Shown here piece after piece: positions 35,203-47,111 of a stretch of DNA of 64,000 nucleotides. Location: positions 434,001-498,000 of the forward strand of contig NZ_CP058561.1 in NCBI RefSeq assembly GCF_018141425.1, read 5' to 3'. Position 1 is the first letter of the stretch, and the number at the start of each line of letters is the position of its first letter. Both the position numbers and the translations under genes were made by a program. This DNA is from Vallitalea guaymasensis (GTDB lineage Bacteria; Bacillota; Clostridia; Lachnospirales; Vallitaleaceae). The notes under the pieces were generated by a model that was given only the letters and a program-made list of their open reading frames with translations, ran no database searches and was not told where the DNA came from.

Positions 35203-38200
35203 CTATAGTATTTTTTTCTTCTCTACTAATTGCTCAGTATTCTCCAAATCTTTGAATGCTACTGCAAACATTAATTTTATTCGATTAAGTTGATTAACTT
35301 CACTGGCTCCAGGATCATAATCTACTGTTAATAGATTAGCCTCTGGATATTTTTCTTTTAGAGCTCTTAGCATTCCTTTTCCTGTTACATGGTTAGGCAG
35401 ACAAGCAAAAGGCTGCATACATATGATATTTTTAACACCACTATCTAGTAATTCAACCATCTCAGCTGTCAAGAACCAACCTTCACCAGCATGATTCCCT
35501 AGAGAAAGAATATTTTGTGCTCCTCTAGCTAGTTGTCCGATAGTTCTTGAATTCTGGAATCTATTACTATTTTTAAGCGCTTCTCTTTGATGTCTTCTAA
35601 ATGCTTCCACATATTTAATAGCAATATCACATGCCAAAGCTTTTACTTTACTTTTACCCAGATACCTGCTTTTAAACTTGGCATTATATACACTATATAG
35701 GAAGAAGTCTATCAAATCAGGCACAACTGCTTCTCCACCCTCTTTTTCAATCATTTTTACTATTTGATTATTGGAGAATGGATTGAATTTCACAAATATT
35801 TCTCCTGTCAAGCCTACTTTTGGTTTTCTAACATCATACAGAGGTATTTTGTCAAAATCATTTACTATACCTCTTATGATATCTGGTCTAAGCTTACTAT
35901 CATTAGTTATATTATCTATACATATCTTTTTCCATTTGTCATGCAAACTTTTTGTTGAACCTTTTATCTTTTCATAAGGTCTTGTCCTGTAGATTAACTG
36001 CATGAACAGGTCTCCGTACAATATTGACATTATCATCTTATTTATCATAGCCAAGTTCAATTTGAATCCTGGATTTTTTTCATATCCCACTGCATTCAAT
36101 GATAATACGGGAATATCAGAATATCCAGCGTCTTGTAATGCTTTTCTGATGATGGCTATATAATTAGTAGCTCTGCATACTCCGCCAGTCTGAGATATTA
36201 TTACTGATGTATTGTTTCTATCATAGTTACCATACTTTAATGCACATAATATCTGCCCCACTATTAAGATAGAAGGATAACATGTATCATTGTTAACGTA
36301 TTTAAGCCCCTCTTTCAATACTTTTTCATTGACATGTGGAAGTATTTTAAGTTTGTAACCGCAACTGTTTATAGCTTCCTCAAGTAATTCAAAATGTATA
36401 GGAGATAACTGTGGAGCAAGAATAGTATGAGTTTTTTTCATTTCTTGTGTAAAGATCCTCTTTTTATAAAAATCCTTAACATGCATAGGAGTAATTCTAT
36501 TTTTCTGTCTTTCATCCATTGCCGCTTTCAATGATCTTAGTCTTATTCTTGCTGCTCCTAGATTATTGACTTCATCTATTTTTATCAATGTATAGAGCTT
36601 ATTATTATTTTCTAATATCTCGGCTACCATATCTGTTGCTATGGCATCTAATCCACAACCAAATGAGTTTAACTGAACTATTTCGAGATAATCTGTAGTT
36701 GTTACAAAACTGGCAGCTCTATAGGTCCTTGAGTGGTATGTCCATTGGTCAACCACTCTTAATGGATTATTTATTTTACCTAGATGAGCAACTGAATCTT
36801 CTGTTAGTACTGCCATACCTAGATTATTGATTAATTCTGGTATCCCATGATTTATTTCAGGGTCTATATGATATGGTCTTCCACATAGAACTATTCCTTT
36901 TTTACCTGTTTCTTTTAGATATTCTAAGGTCTCTTCTCCCTTTTTCCTAATATCCTCTTTGAAGGCTTCATTTTCATCCCAAGCTATTTTTAGTGCTCTA
37001 TCTACTTGTTTCTTATCTATATCATAATCTTTAAAAGTCTCATGGAGTACTTTAGCTAGTGCATTCTTATTATCCAGAGTCAAAAATGGATCTAGGAATT
37101 TGATATTTTTCTCTTCAAGTATTTTCATATTGTTTTTTATAACCTCTGGATAAGAGATTACAAGTGCACAGTTAAGATGATTATCACTTGATGCAAATTC
37201 TTTTTTCTCATAGAATATACATGGATAGAATATCATATCCACTTGTTTTTCTACTAGACTCATAATATGTCCATGGGTAATCTTTGCTGGATAACAAGCT
37301 GATTCAGATGGTATTGTTTCCATTCCTTTTTCATAGATTTTCTTATTACTCCTAGGAGAAATAAGCACTCTGAAACCTAATTCTGTAAGGAATGTAAACC
37401 AAAGTGGATAATTTTGGTATATATTCATGACTCTAGGAATCCCTATTACCGCTTTTGCTTTGTCCTTACTTAGAGGCTTATAACTGAATAATCGTTGTAA
37501 TTTGTATTGATATAGATTTGGTAGGTTTTCTTCAATGTTACTGGCACCACTTCCTCTTTCACAACGATTTCCACTTACAAAACTTCTGCCATCTTCAAAT
37601 TCATTTATTGTCAGCAAGCAATTATTAGCACATAAACCGCATCTACGATGATGTATCTTCCTGTTAAAACTATTCAGCTTATCTTTTGTAAGTAGACTTG
37701 TTACTTCCCCGTTCATATATCTCTCTTTTGCAATTAATGCACATCCATACGCTCCCATCATTCCAGCTATTTCTGGTCTTACTACCTGTCTTCCTGATAT
37801 TAATTCAAAACTCCTAAGAACAGCATCATTGTAAAAAGTACCGCCTTGGACTATTATCTTCTCTCCCATTTCTTCTGGATTCTTTATCTTGATAACTTTT
37901 TGTAAAGCATTATTAATCAATGAATAGGATAATCCTGCTGATATATCACCTATTGTAGCTCCTTCTTTTTGAGCTTGTTTTACTCTGGAATTCATGAAAA
38001 CCGTACATCTTGAACCTAGGTCAACAGGTTCTTCTGCAAAAAGAGCTTTTTGGCTGAATTCTTCTATTGTTAGATTGAGAGATTTGGCGAATGTTTCAAG
38101 GAAAGAACCGCAACCTGAACTACATGCTTCATTAAGCATAATATTCTCTATTACACCATTTTTCACCTTCAAGCACTTCATATCTTGTCCGCCAATATCT

Positions 38201-39456
38201 AATATGAATTCCACTCCTGGCAAGAAACGTTCTGCTGCCTTGTAATGTGCAACTGTCTCAATTTCTCCTATATCTATTTTTAACGCACTTTTTATTAAAC
38301 CTTCTCCGTAGCCTGTGACAGCTGTTTTAACAATCATAGCACCATCAGGAAGTTTACTATAAATATCATTTAGAACATCTATTACAATCTTTAATGGTCG
38401 TCCCTCATTACTGTTATAATAGCTATAAAGTATTTCATTATTATCTCCCATTAGAATTATTTTTGTAGTCGTTGACCCAGCATCTATTCCTAGATAGCAT
38501 TTTCCTCTGTAATCAGATAGATCTTTTCTTGGTACACTGTCTCTTGTATGTCTTGTTTTGAATTTATCTAATTCATCAGTATTCCTGAATAATGCTCTTA
38601 ATCTTTTGACCTGATAATCTGTGCTTTTATCTAATTCTCCTAGTCTATCATATAATTCTTTTGTTGTTATAGAGTTATCTTTTATTGAGTTGATTGCAGC
38701 CCCTATAGCAATAAAATAATGGGAATCTAGAGGAAATATGACTTGATCTTCCTTCAGCCTCAGGGTTTCTATAAATCTTTTCCTTAGTTCAGACAAAAAA
38801 TAAAGCGGACCTCCTAGAAAAGCCACATTACCTTTTATAGGTCTTCCACATGCCAGATTGCTGATTGTTTGTGTAACAATACTTTGAAAGATGGATACAG
38901 CTATATCCTCTTTTGCTGCCCCTTCATTAAGTAATGGCTGTATATCGCTTTTTGCAAATACACCACATCTTGCTGCAATAGGATATATATTATTGTAGTC
39001 CTTTGCAAGTTCATTAAGTCCCATTGGGTCAATTTTCAATAAGGAAGCCATTTGATCTATGAATGCACCTGTACCTCCAGCACAAGTACCATTCATCCTT
39101 TGTTCAACACCATTAGTGAAATAGATTATCTTAGCATCTTCTCCACCAAGTTCGATAGCTACATCTGTTTTAGGTGCAAGATTTTCTATAGCTAGACTGC
39201 AAGATATTACTTCTTGAATGAAAGGTATATCTAGTTTTTCCGATATCCCAAGTCCAGCACTGCCGCTGACATTTATTGTTATATTTTTGTCACAGTATTT
39301 ATCATATACTTCTTTAATCAGCTCTCTGACACTTTCTTTTATATCAGAATAGTGCCTTTTATATTTACTGAATATTATTTCTCTATGTTGATTAAGTACT
39401 ACAATCTTAATTGTTGTAGAACCTATATCAAAACCAACATGTAAATTTTTTTCCAA
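35203..39456 (-). CDS. Giant 2-hydroxyacyl-CoA dehydratase activase-like protein (two BadF/BcrAD ATPase domains + DUF2229/HgdB-like region)
   Basis: 1417 residues. Two ASKHA ATPase domains of the HgdC/BadF type lie at about 5-260 ([13 protein letters not shown]) and 320-580 ([13 protein letters not shown]), each with the cluster-binding Cys loop ([30 protein letters not shown]). A DUF2229-type region (about 670-1000) and an HgdB-like C-terminal part (about 1010-1400; [22 protein letters not shown]) follow. Such fusions are widespread in Clostridia but biochemically little known; ATP-driven electron transfer at a 4Fe-4S centre is inferred. The start is a TTG at 39456 with AGGAGAG upstream. Confidence 0.9.
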   Translation of the reverse strand: MEKNLHVGFDIGSTTIKIVVLNQHREIIFSKYKRHYSDIKESVRELIKEVYDKYCDKNITINVSGSAGLGISEKLDIPFIQEVISCSLAIENLAPKTDVAIELGGEDAKIIYFTNGVEQRMNGTCAGGTGAFIDQMASLLKIDPMGLNELAKDYNNIYPIAARCGVFAKSDIQPLLNEGAAKEDIAVSIFQSIVTQTISNLACGRPIKGNVAFLGGPLYFLSELRKRFIETLRLKEDQVIFPLDSHYFIAIGAAINSIKDNSITTKELYDRLGELDKSTDYQVKRLRALFRNTDELDKFKTRHTRDSVPRKDLSDYRGKCYLGIDAGSTTTKIILMGDNNEILYSYYNSNEGRPLKIVIDVLNDIYSKLPDGAMIVKTAVTGYGEGLIKSALKIDIGEIETVAHYKAAERFLPGVEFILDIGGQDMKCLKVKNGVIENIMLNEACSSGCGSFLETFAKSLNLTIEEFSQKALFAEEPVDLGSRCTVFMNSRVKQAQKEGATIGDISAGLSYSLINNALQKVIKIKNPEEMGEKIIVQGGTFYNDAVLRSFELISGRQVVRPEIAGMMGAYGCALIAKERYMNGEVTSLLTKDKLNSFNRKIHHRRCGLCANNCLLTINEFEDGRSFVSGNRCERGSGASNIEENLPNLYQYKLQRLFSYKPLSKDKAKAVIGIPRVMNIYQNYPLWFTFLTELGFRVLISPRSNKKIYEKGMETIPSESACYPAKITHGHIMSLVEKQVDMIFYPCIFYEKKEFASSDNHLNCALVISYPEVIKNNMKILEEKNIKFLDPFLTLDNKNALAKVLHETFKDYDIDKKQVDRALKIAWDENEAFKEDIRKKGEETLEYLKETGKKGIVLCGRPYHIDPEINHGIPELINNLGMAVLTEDSVAHLGKINNPLRVVDQWTYHSRTYRAASFVTTTDYLEIVQLNSFGCGLDAIATDMVAEILENNNKLYTLIKIDEVNNLGAARIRLRSLKAAMDERQKNRITPMHVKDFYKKRIFTQEMKKTHTILAPQLSPIHFELLEEAINSCGYKLKILPHVNEKVLKEGLKYVNNDTCYPSILIVGQILCALKYGNYDRNNTSVIISQTGGVCRATNYIAIIRKALQDAGYSDIPVLSLNAVGYEKNPGFKLNLAMINKMIMSILYGDLFMQLIYRTRPYEKIKGSTKSLHDKWKKICIDNITNDSKLRPDIIRGIVNDFDKIPLYDVRKPKVGLTGEIFVKFNPFSNNQIVKMIEKEGGEAVVPDLIDFFLYSVYNAKFKSRYLGKSKVKALACDIAIKYVEAFRRHQREALKNSNRFQNSRTIGQLARGAQNILSLGNHAGEGWFLTAEMVELLDSGVKNIICMQPFACLPNHVTGKGMLRALKEKYPEANLLTVDYDPGASEVNQLNRIKLMFAVAFKDLENTEQLVEKKKIL

Positions 39457-39564
39457 AATAAATCTCTCCTATTTCTACATTTTGGTTAACCACTCATTGG
39501 TTTCACCATCATATAGATAATTCCCTTTTTTGCAGGAACTTATAATAGGAGAGTTAAATTTAAT

Positions 39565-40353
39565 CTATCTAGCTACTTTTGAAGCTAATTTTTGTATTAC
39601 ACCATTGACATTGGATGCCATGTCATCTTGTTCTTCTGTTAGACTTCCTAATTTTTCAATCTGATTATTGATATTTTCATTTTCAATAGATAAAGACTTC
39701 AGTAATCCTGAAATCTCATCAGCAAACATTTTAGTGTTATCTGATAGCTTCTGTACTTCATTAGCTACTACTGAGAAACCTCTGCCATGTTCGCCTGCTC
39801 TTGCAGCTTCTATATTGGCATTCAGTCCTAATATCTTGATTTGCTGAGTTATATGATTAACTGAATTAATTATTTCATCTGTTTGTGTTATGTACTGCTT
39901 TGATTCATTTGAAGAGTGAATCAGGTTATGACTTACATCATTAAGAAGTTTTGTTGTGGTAGAAACTTTGTCCATTTCTTTTTTCAAGACTTCTGTTGTA
40001 TTATTAATTATATCTAACTGGTTGTTAAGCTGGTCGCTTATAGATACTTGTTTATCAACTATTCTCATCATCAATTCTGCCATCTGTGAATCAACAATCT
40101 GTTTTTGCGGGAATTTGTCTTTTACCTCATCAGCAATCTTTTTTACTCCTGTTGCTTCTATTATAACATCAATACCATTGTCAATATTGCTCATATCATC
40201 AGTATATCTAATGCCATATTCTTTCGCTAATGTTATTCCTGGTGCATTATAATTCTTATCAACTACTAGTCCAATAATTACATTGTCCATTTCCTTAAAT
40301 AACTTAAGTAATTTAGTACCACCATTTCCTGCACCAATAATTGCTACTTTCAT
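39565..40353 (-). CDS. Soluble chemoreceptor-like protein: Rossmann-type sensor plus MCP signalling domain
   Basis: About 262 residues from ATG 40353 (GGAAGGGAAGGGA upstream; an ATG at 40410 lacks a ribosome site). The N-terminal 105 residues look like a nucleotide- or ligand-binding Rossmann domain (VAIIGAGNGGTKLLKLF; GIDVIIEATGVKKIADEV). The rest is a helical MCP signalling hairpin with the tip NIEAARAGEHGRGFSVVANE. There is no membrane helix, so it should sense a cytoplasmic cue. It lies 108 bases upstream of the activase-like gene on the same strand and may share its transcript. Confidence 0.8.
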   Translation of the reverse strand: MKVAIIGAGNGGTKLLKLFKEMDNVIIGLVVDKNYNAPGITLAKEYGIRYTDDMSNIDNGIDVIIEATGVKKIADEVKDKFPQKQIVDSQMAELMMRIVDKQVSISDQLNNQLDIINNTTEVLKKEMDKVSTTTKLLNDVSHNLIHSSNESKQYITQTDEIINSVNHITQQIKILGLNANIEAARAGEHGRGFSVVANEVQKLSDNTKMFADEISGLLKSLSIENENINNQIEKLGSLTEEQDDMASNVNGVIQKLASKVAR

Positions 40354-40450
40354 TTGTTCCCTTCCCTTCCAAGAAATTAATAACAATCTACTATTAATCG
40401 TTATTTGCAACTATAACAATACAACAATATATACCATTCGTCAATACATA

Positions 40451-40474
40451 AAAACAACCACCTTCCGGTGGCTG
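40451..40474 (-). terminator. Terminator of the alpha-2-macroglobulin gene
   Basis: Stem CAACCACC/GGTGGCTG with one G-T pair and a TTCC loop; followed by TTTTTA on the minus strand. Confidence 0.75.
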
Positions 40475-40488
40475 CTTTAGAGTATAAC

Positions 40489-43400
40489 CTACTTAGTTAT
40501 TACTATCTCATCAGTATCTGAAATCTTGATACTTTCTTTTACCTTATTACCAGAAACGATAGTTCCATCAGCTTTATAAGTTCCTGGTGTAATGACTCTA
40601 GCATAGTAGTATAATTCCTCATCATATTCATGATTCTTACTAATATGCATTGTTACTTTTTGACCTTCAACATCTTTATAATAGTACCATCCATCATGAC
40701 GAAGACCGAAATTCCCTGAATATTCAATAGGTACAAGACCTGATGGCGCAAAATCAGTAACAGTATAATACTTATCAATAGCATCTTTGTCAATATCCAC
40801 ATCTATGACTACTTTAACGATATCAGATTGATTGAATGTATTAGTCTTCTTGCCTGTAGCATAATTATAATATTCTCTCTTAATTGTTATGTTATCATCT
40901 TGTTTACTATTATTGATTAACGCTTTATTATAAACTGCTATTAATGCCACATCTCCCTCTACACTATTAACCTTGAATTGATCAAGATTCACAGAAGGTA
41001 CATCAATTGTTACAGGCCAGCCATCTTTAATAACTTTTTCATAAGTTTTTCCTTGATAAGTATAGGTTATTTTTGGTTCTTTGGTACTTACTTTGTCTAT
41101 CTCACCTATTATATAAGTTAATTTTTCACTATTCGCTAGTATTTCTTTTGAATAAGTTGTAGTTACATATTCATAATATAAATCTTTGTCATCCATATCT
41201 AACTTAGAAGCCAACATCATCATAAGAGCTGTATACTCCAAGTATTTATCTTCTGATTTTCCATATTTTATTCTTTTTACTGTTTTATACTCTTCTTCAT
41301 ACTCAGCTATCTTGTTATCATATATGTTAGTTGCTTTATAGCTGTCACCAAGTTCACTATATGCAAGTGCTAGATATAAATAATCTTTTAGATTCAGGTT
41401 AGATATTTTCTCTAACTTTTGAATATCTAATAATACTGGCTCTCCTAAAACTGCTAATCCATAAAGGGCTACTGCCTTGTTTCTGCTTTTATCGTTACCT
41501 AATTCATTGTATAGATACTTTTTAAGTTTTTCTTTATTTATATCATCTTTTATTATAGGTAATAACTTGACAGTTGTTTCTATATCACTTTCAGCATATG
41601 GAAGTATTGCAAAGCCTCCATCATTCACTTGATAATCAGATAATTTAACCTCATCTTTTAAAATATCTTTCATATCAAATGTATCAGTAAGCATTTTACT
41701 TGCCTTGTAAGACAAATATTTTTGATCTATCCTCTTACCATTGCTGTACATTAGCGAATATAGTTCAGGTATGAATTTACCTCTTCCTTTATCAACCATT
41801 GTTAAATTAGTAGTACCTCTATCATTAGTCTTGATTTTCATGCCCTTAACTAAATCATAGTAATCTGCTACTTTCATCTCATGGTATGTCTTTACTACAT
41901 TTATTGTCTGTTTGATACCATCAGTATAGCCTGATTCAGAAATCGCTTTTACTACTATATCATAAGTTCCCTCTTCTTTCATTTCCCATAGAGGGATGTT
42001 GACTCTTTCAAAAGCTTTTCCTGTAGCTGTTACTTCATAATCCGTTCCTTCTGCTGTTACTTGATACTTAACATTTTCTCCTTCTTTTAATTCTTTTCCA
42101 TATACACTAACCCCTATATATGGTTTATCCCCTACTAAATATGTCCTGTTAAGACTTGTGTTGATGAAATATGGTAATGATACTATAAGTTCTTCTTTAT
42201 TAGACCCAGCCTTCAATGTTTTTGAAATACCTGCAAATGTCATACGCCATGAAGTTACATTATCAGGTAATCTAAATGTGAATGTTCCCTCACCGTTTTC
42301 ATCCAATTTAATTGTCCTGAACAATGCGGTATCTTTAAATACGGATCTTACATAAACATCAGCTGAATCAGATTTGGTATTCATCATCATTGCAGATTCA
42401 TTAATAGATTCATCACAACATTTATCTGTATCCATAGTAACCCTTAATCCAAAATGATTCAAGTTGTTACTCATGTTGTTATGTGAACCATAAGTGCTGC
42501 CAATACCTCCCTGAACCCATTGGTATAATTCTTCTAATGTATCTACTTCATTATCACTTAATTTTAGTAATGCTTCATCAACTAGACTAGCATTTACATA
42601 TACATCTTTTACAGGTATATTTTTATTTTCTTCTTTTGAATATACCATGGCTTTCAATGAGACTTTACACAAATCTCCAGGTTTATAGTTCTCTTTATCT
42701 GTCTCAGCAGTAAATATAATCCTGTTCTTTTCAAAATCTAATCTTGGAGAAAAACTTTCTGCTTCCACGTAAGTTTTTCCATTAAAGTATATTCCCCTAA
42801 TCTCTACATTTGGTATAGAACTTTCATCAAATATCTTATTATACTCTGGAGTATTATTGACTTCATAATCCTTAATTCCATGTTGAGCTGTTACATATAG
42901 AAAACTGCCTTTTTCTAATAACTTATCATTATTGACAAACTTGATATTCATTTCTTCGTCAACGTCATAAGAGTCTTTATCAGCTTTTAGCTTATAATAG
43001 TCTTCCATACTTTCTCTTGAATTAGGAGGATTCGGCATCCTATAATTTCCAAAGTATTGGCTGAATTTCATTTTTCTACCATGAGAATCAACTGTGTTAA
43101 GTTCTGCAGTATAATAGCAATCCCTTACATCCGGTAAGTCTACCTTAATCTCTGCTTTTCCATCTTTATCTGTTACTAACACGACATCTTTTACTTTAGT
43201 TGTTTCTTTATAATATTCATATTGTTTTCTTACAACTTTATTGATGAAGTCATAATACTCGCCTATCTCTTTTCTCTTCCACTCATTTTTATATACTGTT
43301 CCTGTTATCTTTTGACCTTCTTTAGCTTCACCTAAGTAATCATTATAATCTTTGGCAGTATCATTATTCAGTCTAGTCAAATCGTATTTATTTACTTGAA

Positions 43401-45486
43401 CAGCTAGAGTACCTTCTTTTCCTTCTATATGGCTATCAATATCTACATTGATATCATTTATGAATACTCTTACATCTTCACTTCCGTAGATTTCACCAGA
43501 TTCAGGAAGCTGTGCATATGCATTTATTCTGATATTTTTGATACCTTGAGTTCCGTCTACATATTTTGGAGTGTAAGAAACTCTGACATTCCCTTTTTTG
43601 TCAGAAGTCATTGTTCCATTTTTATGTTCAAAACCATTGATATTATAGTTTACATCAAGATTAGAAACGGGTGTTCCTTCAAAAAATAATGTATTGATAT
43701 CAAAATTCACTACTTCATTAAGGAATATGGCTTCTTTGTCTTTTGAAAGCTCAATCTTATATGCTGGTTTTACATAATTCTTAACATCAATATAACTTGT
43801 TGATATAACCTGATCTTTATGTTTAACAGATATCTGATAGCTACCTTCTTCTAGATTAGGTAATTTGATTTTGCCATTATAAAAACCGTTATCAGTTTCT
43901 ATAGTTGTTTTTTCGTATGGCATCTCATCAGAGAATGGTAAGTAATCCCAGTAGAACCATCCTCCTTGTGATATTTCTACAGTGATATCTTTTATCTTCT
44001 CGTCTTCATATCTATTCTGTAGAAATCCCCAGAATTCAACTGTATCGTCTGGCTTATACATGCCTCTATCTGTTTGGAAGTATTTCCAATAATATTTACT
44101 AGCAGAATCTCCACCATACATAGCAAAATCTACTAACACTGCACTTTTGTTACCTGCTTCTATTTTGTATATGGTATTTTCTGTTTTATCATTATTTTTT
44201 CTATTAATTTCTACAATACCTTTTTCATTGCTTTTATAAGTCTCTTTTCCTTCATATAATGTTACAACACCATTTTTAACTGGTTTACCTGTTTTCAAAT
44301 CATTCAACCATATGATATTCTTACTATCTGTAGAAGGATTATTGGAGTTTCCTGTTGTATTTGCGGCTCTGTACAAGATCATATCTCTTTCACCAGAACT
44401 CATATAATAAAAACTAAGATCTGTTACTTGTACGAATGTTTGGAAATTAATATCTTCCCAGCTGCAATCTATTATATAATATCCATTTGGTAATTTATCA
44501 GGTAGATTAATGAATTTTTGATTATAGTCTTCAATATCTATAGGCTGCTCAAAATCCATGACTTTTGAAAGACCTTTTGTCTCAATCTTTTCATCTTCAT
44601 GACCAAAATAAGACCATCTAGGTATTTTATTATATTTGCTAATAGCAGCAGCAAAATCATCCATTGATTTATAAGAGTAAACATCTACTGATATTGGAGT
44701 TTTTGCTAATTTTTCATTATAAACATAATAATCCATTGGAATTATTGGTTTTTCTGAAGTTGAAAATTCATTTATTATATTCTTGAAATTAAAATAACCA
44801 TCTGGCTCTTTGTATTCATCATTCTTCTTAGGAGCTGTTTCAAAACTGAAAACATAATCCTCTTTTAATACTTGTTCTGATTCATTAAGTTTCAATCCCT
44901 TTTTTAGCGTTACAGTATAAAGTGTTTTAGGATCCAAACCACCTTTTGGAGCAAAAACCACAACATTTCCATGAGTCTCGAATTTACCATTTACTTTTGG
45001 ACTGATTTCAAAAAAATCTTTTACGTCAGCATTCTCATGACTAAAGTAAAACTCTATTCCTGTATTAGTTGGAACATTAACAGATTCATTACGTGGTAAT
45101 ACACCTAGTAATGAAAAGTCAGACATTGTTTGGAATGTCCATGTTATATCTTTGAAGCTAATTGTATATAAACTATTTTTTTCTAACTCCTTAGCAAGAG
45201 TTATTATGAAACCCTCTTCAGATTTTTTTACACTGAATTCTATATCTCCATCAATTTTTAAACCTTGTTTAATTTCATCAAGCGTCAAAGACTTGTTATC
45301 ATCTGCTTTTAATAAGAATGTTGTTTTTGTATTGATTCCTGTACTATCAAACTTCTGTGGTATAAGTGCAAATCCATTTCTAAATTCCTCTGCGTTTACA
45401 TCCATTCCTTTATATATGGAACTACCATTAAATAAAGTTATAAAAAGTACAGCCATCAATACTAAACTTACTACTTTTTTCTTCAT
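40489..45486 (-). CDS. Alpha-2-macroglobulin family protein lacking the thioester
   Basis: 1665 residues with an N-terminal signal peptide (about 1-32) and no lipobox. Ig-like and macroglobulin domains fill about 35-1000 (TYWKYFQTDRGMYKPDDTVEFWG is the MG-type hallmark near 465; the A2M segment is LPDNVTSWRMTFAGISKTL near 1085). The helical thioester-type domain starts near 1220, but the site where CxEQ would lie reads YSNGKRIDQKYLSYKA (about 1245), with no Cys. It is a large surface or secreted protein, probably acting on proteases or the cell wall. The start follows AAGGGGAATG. Confidence 0.88.
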   Translation of the reverse strand: MKKKVVSLVLMAVLFITLFNGSSIYKGMDVNAEEFRNGFALIPQKFDSTGINTKTTFLLKADDNKSLTLDEIKQGLKIDGDIEFSVKKSEEGFIITLAKELEKNSLYTISFKDITWTFQTMSDFSLLGVLPRNESVNVPTNTGIEFYFSHENADVKDFFEISPKVNGKFETHGNVVVFAPKGGLDPKTLYTVTLKKGLKLNESEQVLKEDYVFSFETAPKKNDEYKEPDGYFNFKNIINEFSTSEKPIIPMDYYVYNEKLAKTPISVDVYSYKSMDDFAAAISKYNKIPRWSYFGHEDEKIETKGLSKVMDFEQPIDIEDYNQKFINLPDKLPNGYYIIDCSWEDINFQTFVQVTDLSFYYMSSGERDMILYRAANTTGNSNNPSTDSKNIIWLNDLKTGKPVKNGVVTLYEGKETYKSNEKGIVEINRKNNDKTENTIYKIEAGNKSAVLVDFAMYGGDSASKYYWKYFQTDRGMYKPDDTVEFWGFLQNRYEDEKIKDITVEISQGGWFYWDYLPFSDEMPYEKTTIETDNGFYNGKIKLPNLEEGSYQISVKHKDQVISTSYIDVKNYVKPAYKIELSKDKEAIFLNEVVNFDINTLFFEGTPVSNLDVNYNINGFEHKNGTMTSDKKGNVRVSYTPKYVDGTQGIKNIRINAYAQLPESGEIYGSEDVRVFINDINVDIDSHIEGKEGTLAVQVNKYDLTRLNNDTAKDYNDYLGEAKEGQKITGTVYKNEWKRKEIGEYYDFINKVVRKQYEYYKETTKVKDVVLVTDKDGKAEIKVDLPDVRDCYYTAELNTVDSHGRKMKFSQYFGNYRMPNPPNSRESMEDYYKLKADKDSYDVDEEMNIKFVNNDKLLEKGSFLYVTAQHGIKDYEVNNTPEYNKIFDESSIPNVEIRGIYFNGKTYVEAESFSPRLDFEKNRIIFTAETDKENYKPGDLCKVSLKAMVYSKEENKNIPVKDVYVNASLVDEALLKLSDNEVDTLEELYQWVQGGIGSTYGSHNNMSNNLNHFGLRVTMDTDKCCDESINESAMMMNTKSDSADVYVRSVFKDTALFRTIKLDENGEGTFTFRLPDNVTSWRMTFAGISKTLKAGSNKEELIVSLPYFINTSLNRTYLVGDKPYIGVSVYGKELKEGENVKYQVTAEGTDYEVTATGKAFERVNIPLWEMKEEGTYDIVVKAISESGYTDGIKQTINVVKTYHEMKVADYYDLVKGMKIKTNDRGTTNLTMVDKGRGKFIPELYSLMYSNGKRIDQKYLSYKASKMLTDTFDMKDILKDEVKLSDYQVNDGGFAILPYAESDIETTVKLLPIIKDDINKEKLKKYLYNELGNDKSRNKAVALYGLAVLGEPVLLDIQKLEKISNLNLKDYLYLALAYSELGDSYKATNIYDNKIAEYEEEYKTVKRIKYGKSEDKYLEYTALMMMLASKLDMDDKDLYYEYVTTTYSKEILANSEKLTYIIGEIDKVSTKEPKITYTYQGKTYEKVIKDGWPVTIDVPSVNLDQFKVNSVEGDVALIAVYNKALINNSKQDDNITIKREYYNYATGKKTNTFNQSDIVKVVIDVDIDKDAIDKYYTVTDFAPSGLVPIEYSGNFGLRHDGWYYYKDVEGQKVTMHISKNHEYDEELYYYARVITPGTYKADGTIVSGNKVKESIKISDTDEIVITK

Positions 45487-45648
45487 TACTCATTCCCCTT
45501 TCTTAACTATCATAATTAATCAAGTTTAGTAAATGGCAATAATGTCATTTATTTTTAACTTATATATCTTAGACGTAAACATTTTGAAAAAGTTCCATAT
45601 TTTGATAAAAATTTAATAAACTATTGAATCAGTTAATAGATATGTTAT

Positions 45649-46167
45649 TTATAAGTATTTTTCCATCCTTATGTCTTCTCTCCACTTACCTTCATAATAA
45701 ACAAAATTCTTGACTCTAGCAAATTCTTCGTAACCTATTTTTTCATAGAAAGCCCTAGCTCGTTTATTGTATTCAAAAACACCTAACTCGATACGTTTCA
45801 TTCCTAATTTTCTACATTCCTCTTCTAAGAAATCCATAGCCTTAAGAGCTACTCCTTTACCTCTATACTCTTTTTCACCTATACAGATACTGATCCAGCC
45901 TGTATTCTTCTCTTTTTTCTTAACATGTGGTGGATCAATCATTATAGATAGATCTCCTATAGGTTTTGTACCATCTTTTATCAAATAAATGTGTTTATCA
46001 TTACCACCAGCATTTTTTAATAATTCTTTTGGTTCACGATCCGGCATTTCACCTTCAGTTAAATTGGCTCCAATAAAATATTTTATTTCTGGATCGTTGC
46101 TCCATTTTGCAATATATTCAAATGGTTCTATTTGTTTTTTGTCAATTTCTTCAAATGTTATTTTCAT
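45649..46167 (-). CDS. GNAT acetyltransferase, RimJ/RimL type
   Basis: 172 residues. The acetyl-CoA loop reads GEKEYRGKGVALKAM and the C-terminal strand-helix is GVFEYNKRARAFYEKIGY, both typical of GNAT transferases. Substrate unknown. The start follows GAGAGG. Confidence 0.88.
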   Translation of the reverse strand: MKITFEEIDKKQIEPFEYIAKWSNDPEIKYFIGANLTEGEMPDREPKELLKNAGGNDKHIYLIKDGTKPIGDLSIMIDPPHVKKKEKNTGWISICIGEKEYRGKGVALKAMDFLEEECRKLGMKRIELGVFEYNKRARAFYEKIGYEEFARVKNFVYYEGKWREDIRMEKYL

Positions 46168-46226
46168 GGTTTTTACCTCTCTAGTATTTTAGTATTTGAT
46201 ATTAATATTATACCATAAATCATGGT

Positions 46227-47078
46227 CTACAAGTTGAATACTCTTTTTGCATTATTATAGAAAACATCCTTATAATATTTTTTTGGTATTAGTTTTTTAA
46301 CAAATCCAATATACGCCTTAGTGTCTACCAAAGGCCAATCTGAACCATATAATATCTTCTTGTAGTCATTAGCATAAACTAATGCTCTTTTAATATGATT
46401 CATGAAGAGTTTTTGTTTAATCATATAGTTGACTTGTTTTTTATCCCCGACTATTAAACCAGATATATCTGCATATATATTACTGTTTTTATATATTACC
46501 TCTGCACAATCCATTACCCATGGATCCCCTAGATGAGCTATGACAAAATTGATATCTCTATAGACAGTAGCTATCTCATCTACATCCAAAGGCTTGGAAT
46601 ATTTTAGAAGACCTCTTTCGGAATAAGTATCACCTGAATGTATTACAATAGGCAAACCATACTTAACAGCTAATTCATAAATAGGTTTATATATATCATC
46701 ATATACATGATAATGATAATATCCAGCATATAATTTGATACCAACTACAGTATTATTGTTGATATAGTCTTCAATCTTCCCTAGTTGTTCATCTTTGGTT
46801 ATACCTGTTAGCAATACTGGATTGATTCCTATACATTCATACATATTATGAGGTCTTTCATTCTCTAAGTCTAATATCATTGGATTATGGCATGAAGTAT
46901 CAGGGAAGTTGCCTTCCCCGGTTTCTTCAACACCCATACCAATACTAGCTGCTATACCATTTTCATTAAATTCATCATAATATCCATCATAAGAACAATC
47001 CACTAGAGAAATATTATTTGCCGTATGAATGAAAGATTCTATTTTTGAAAAATGTACATGAGCATCTATTATCTTCAT
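46227..47078 (-). CDS. Amidohydrolase-family metal-dependent hydrolase (PF04909 type)
   Basis: 283 residues with a TIM-barrel amidohydrolase signature: metal ligands HVH at H7/H9, then VIHSGDT, VIAHLGDPW and the terminal LYGSDWPL. It lies 33 bases after the large GNAT-fusion gene on the same strand and after an AAGGAG site, so it is probably co-transcribed. It probably hydrolyses or decarboxylates a small acid or amide; the substrate is unknown. Confidence 0.82.
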   Translation of the reverse strand: MKIIDAHVHFSKIESFIHTANNISLVDCSYDGYYDEFNENGIAASIGMGVEETGEGNFPDTSCHNPMILDLENERPHNMYECIGINPVLLTGITKDEQLGKIEDYINNNTVVGIKLYAGYYHYHVYDDIYKPIYELAVKYGLPIVIHSGDTYSERGLLKYSKPLDVDEIATVYRDINFVIAHLGDPWVMDCAEVIYKNSNIYADISGLIVGDKKQVNYMIKQKLFMNHIKRALVYANDYKKILYGSDWPLVDTKAYIGFVKKLIPKKYYKDVFYNNAKRVFNL

Positions 47079-47111
47079 AAAATTCTCCTTGTAAAGATTT
47101 CTTATTCTTAA

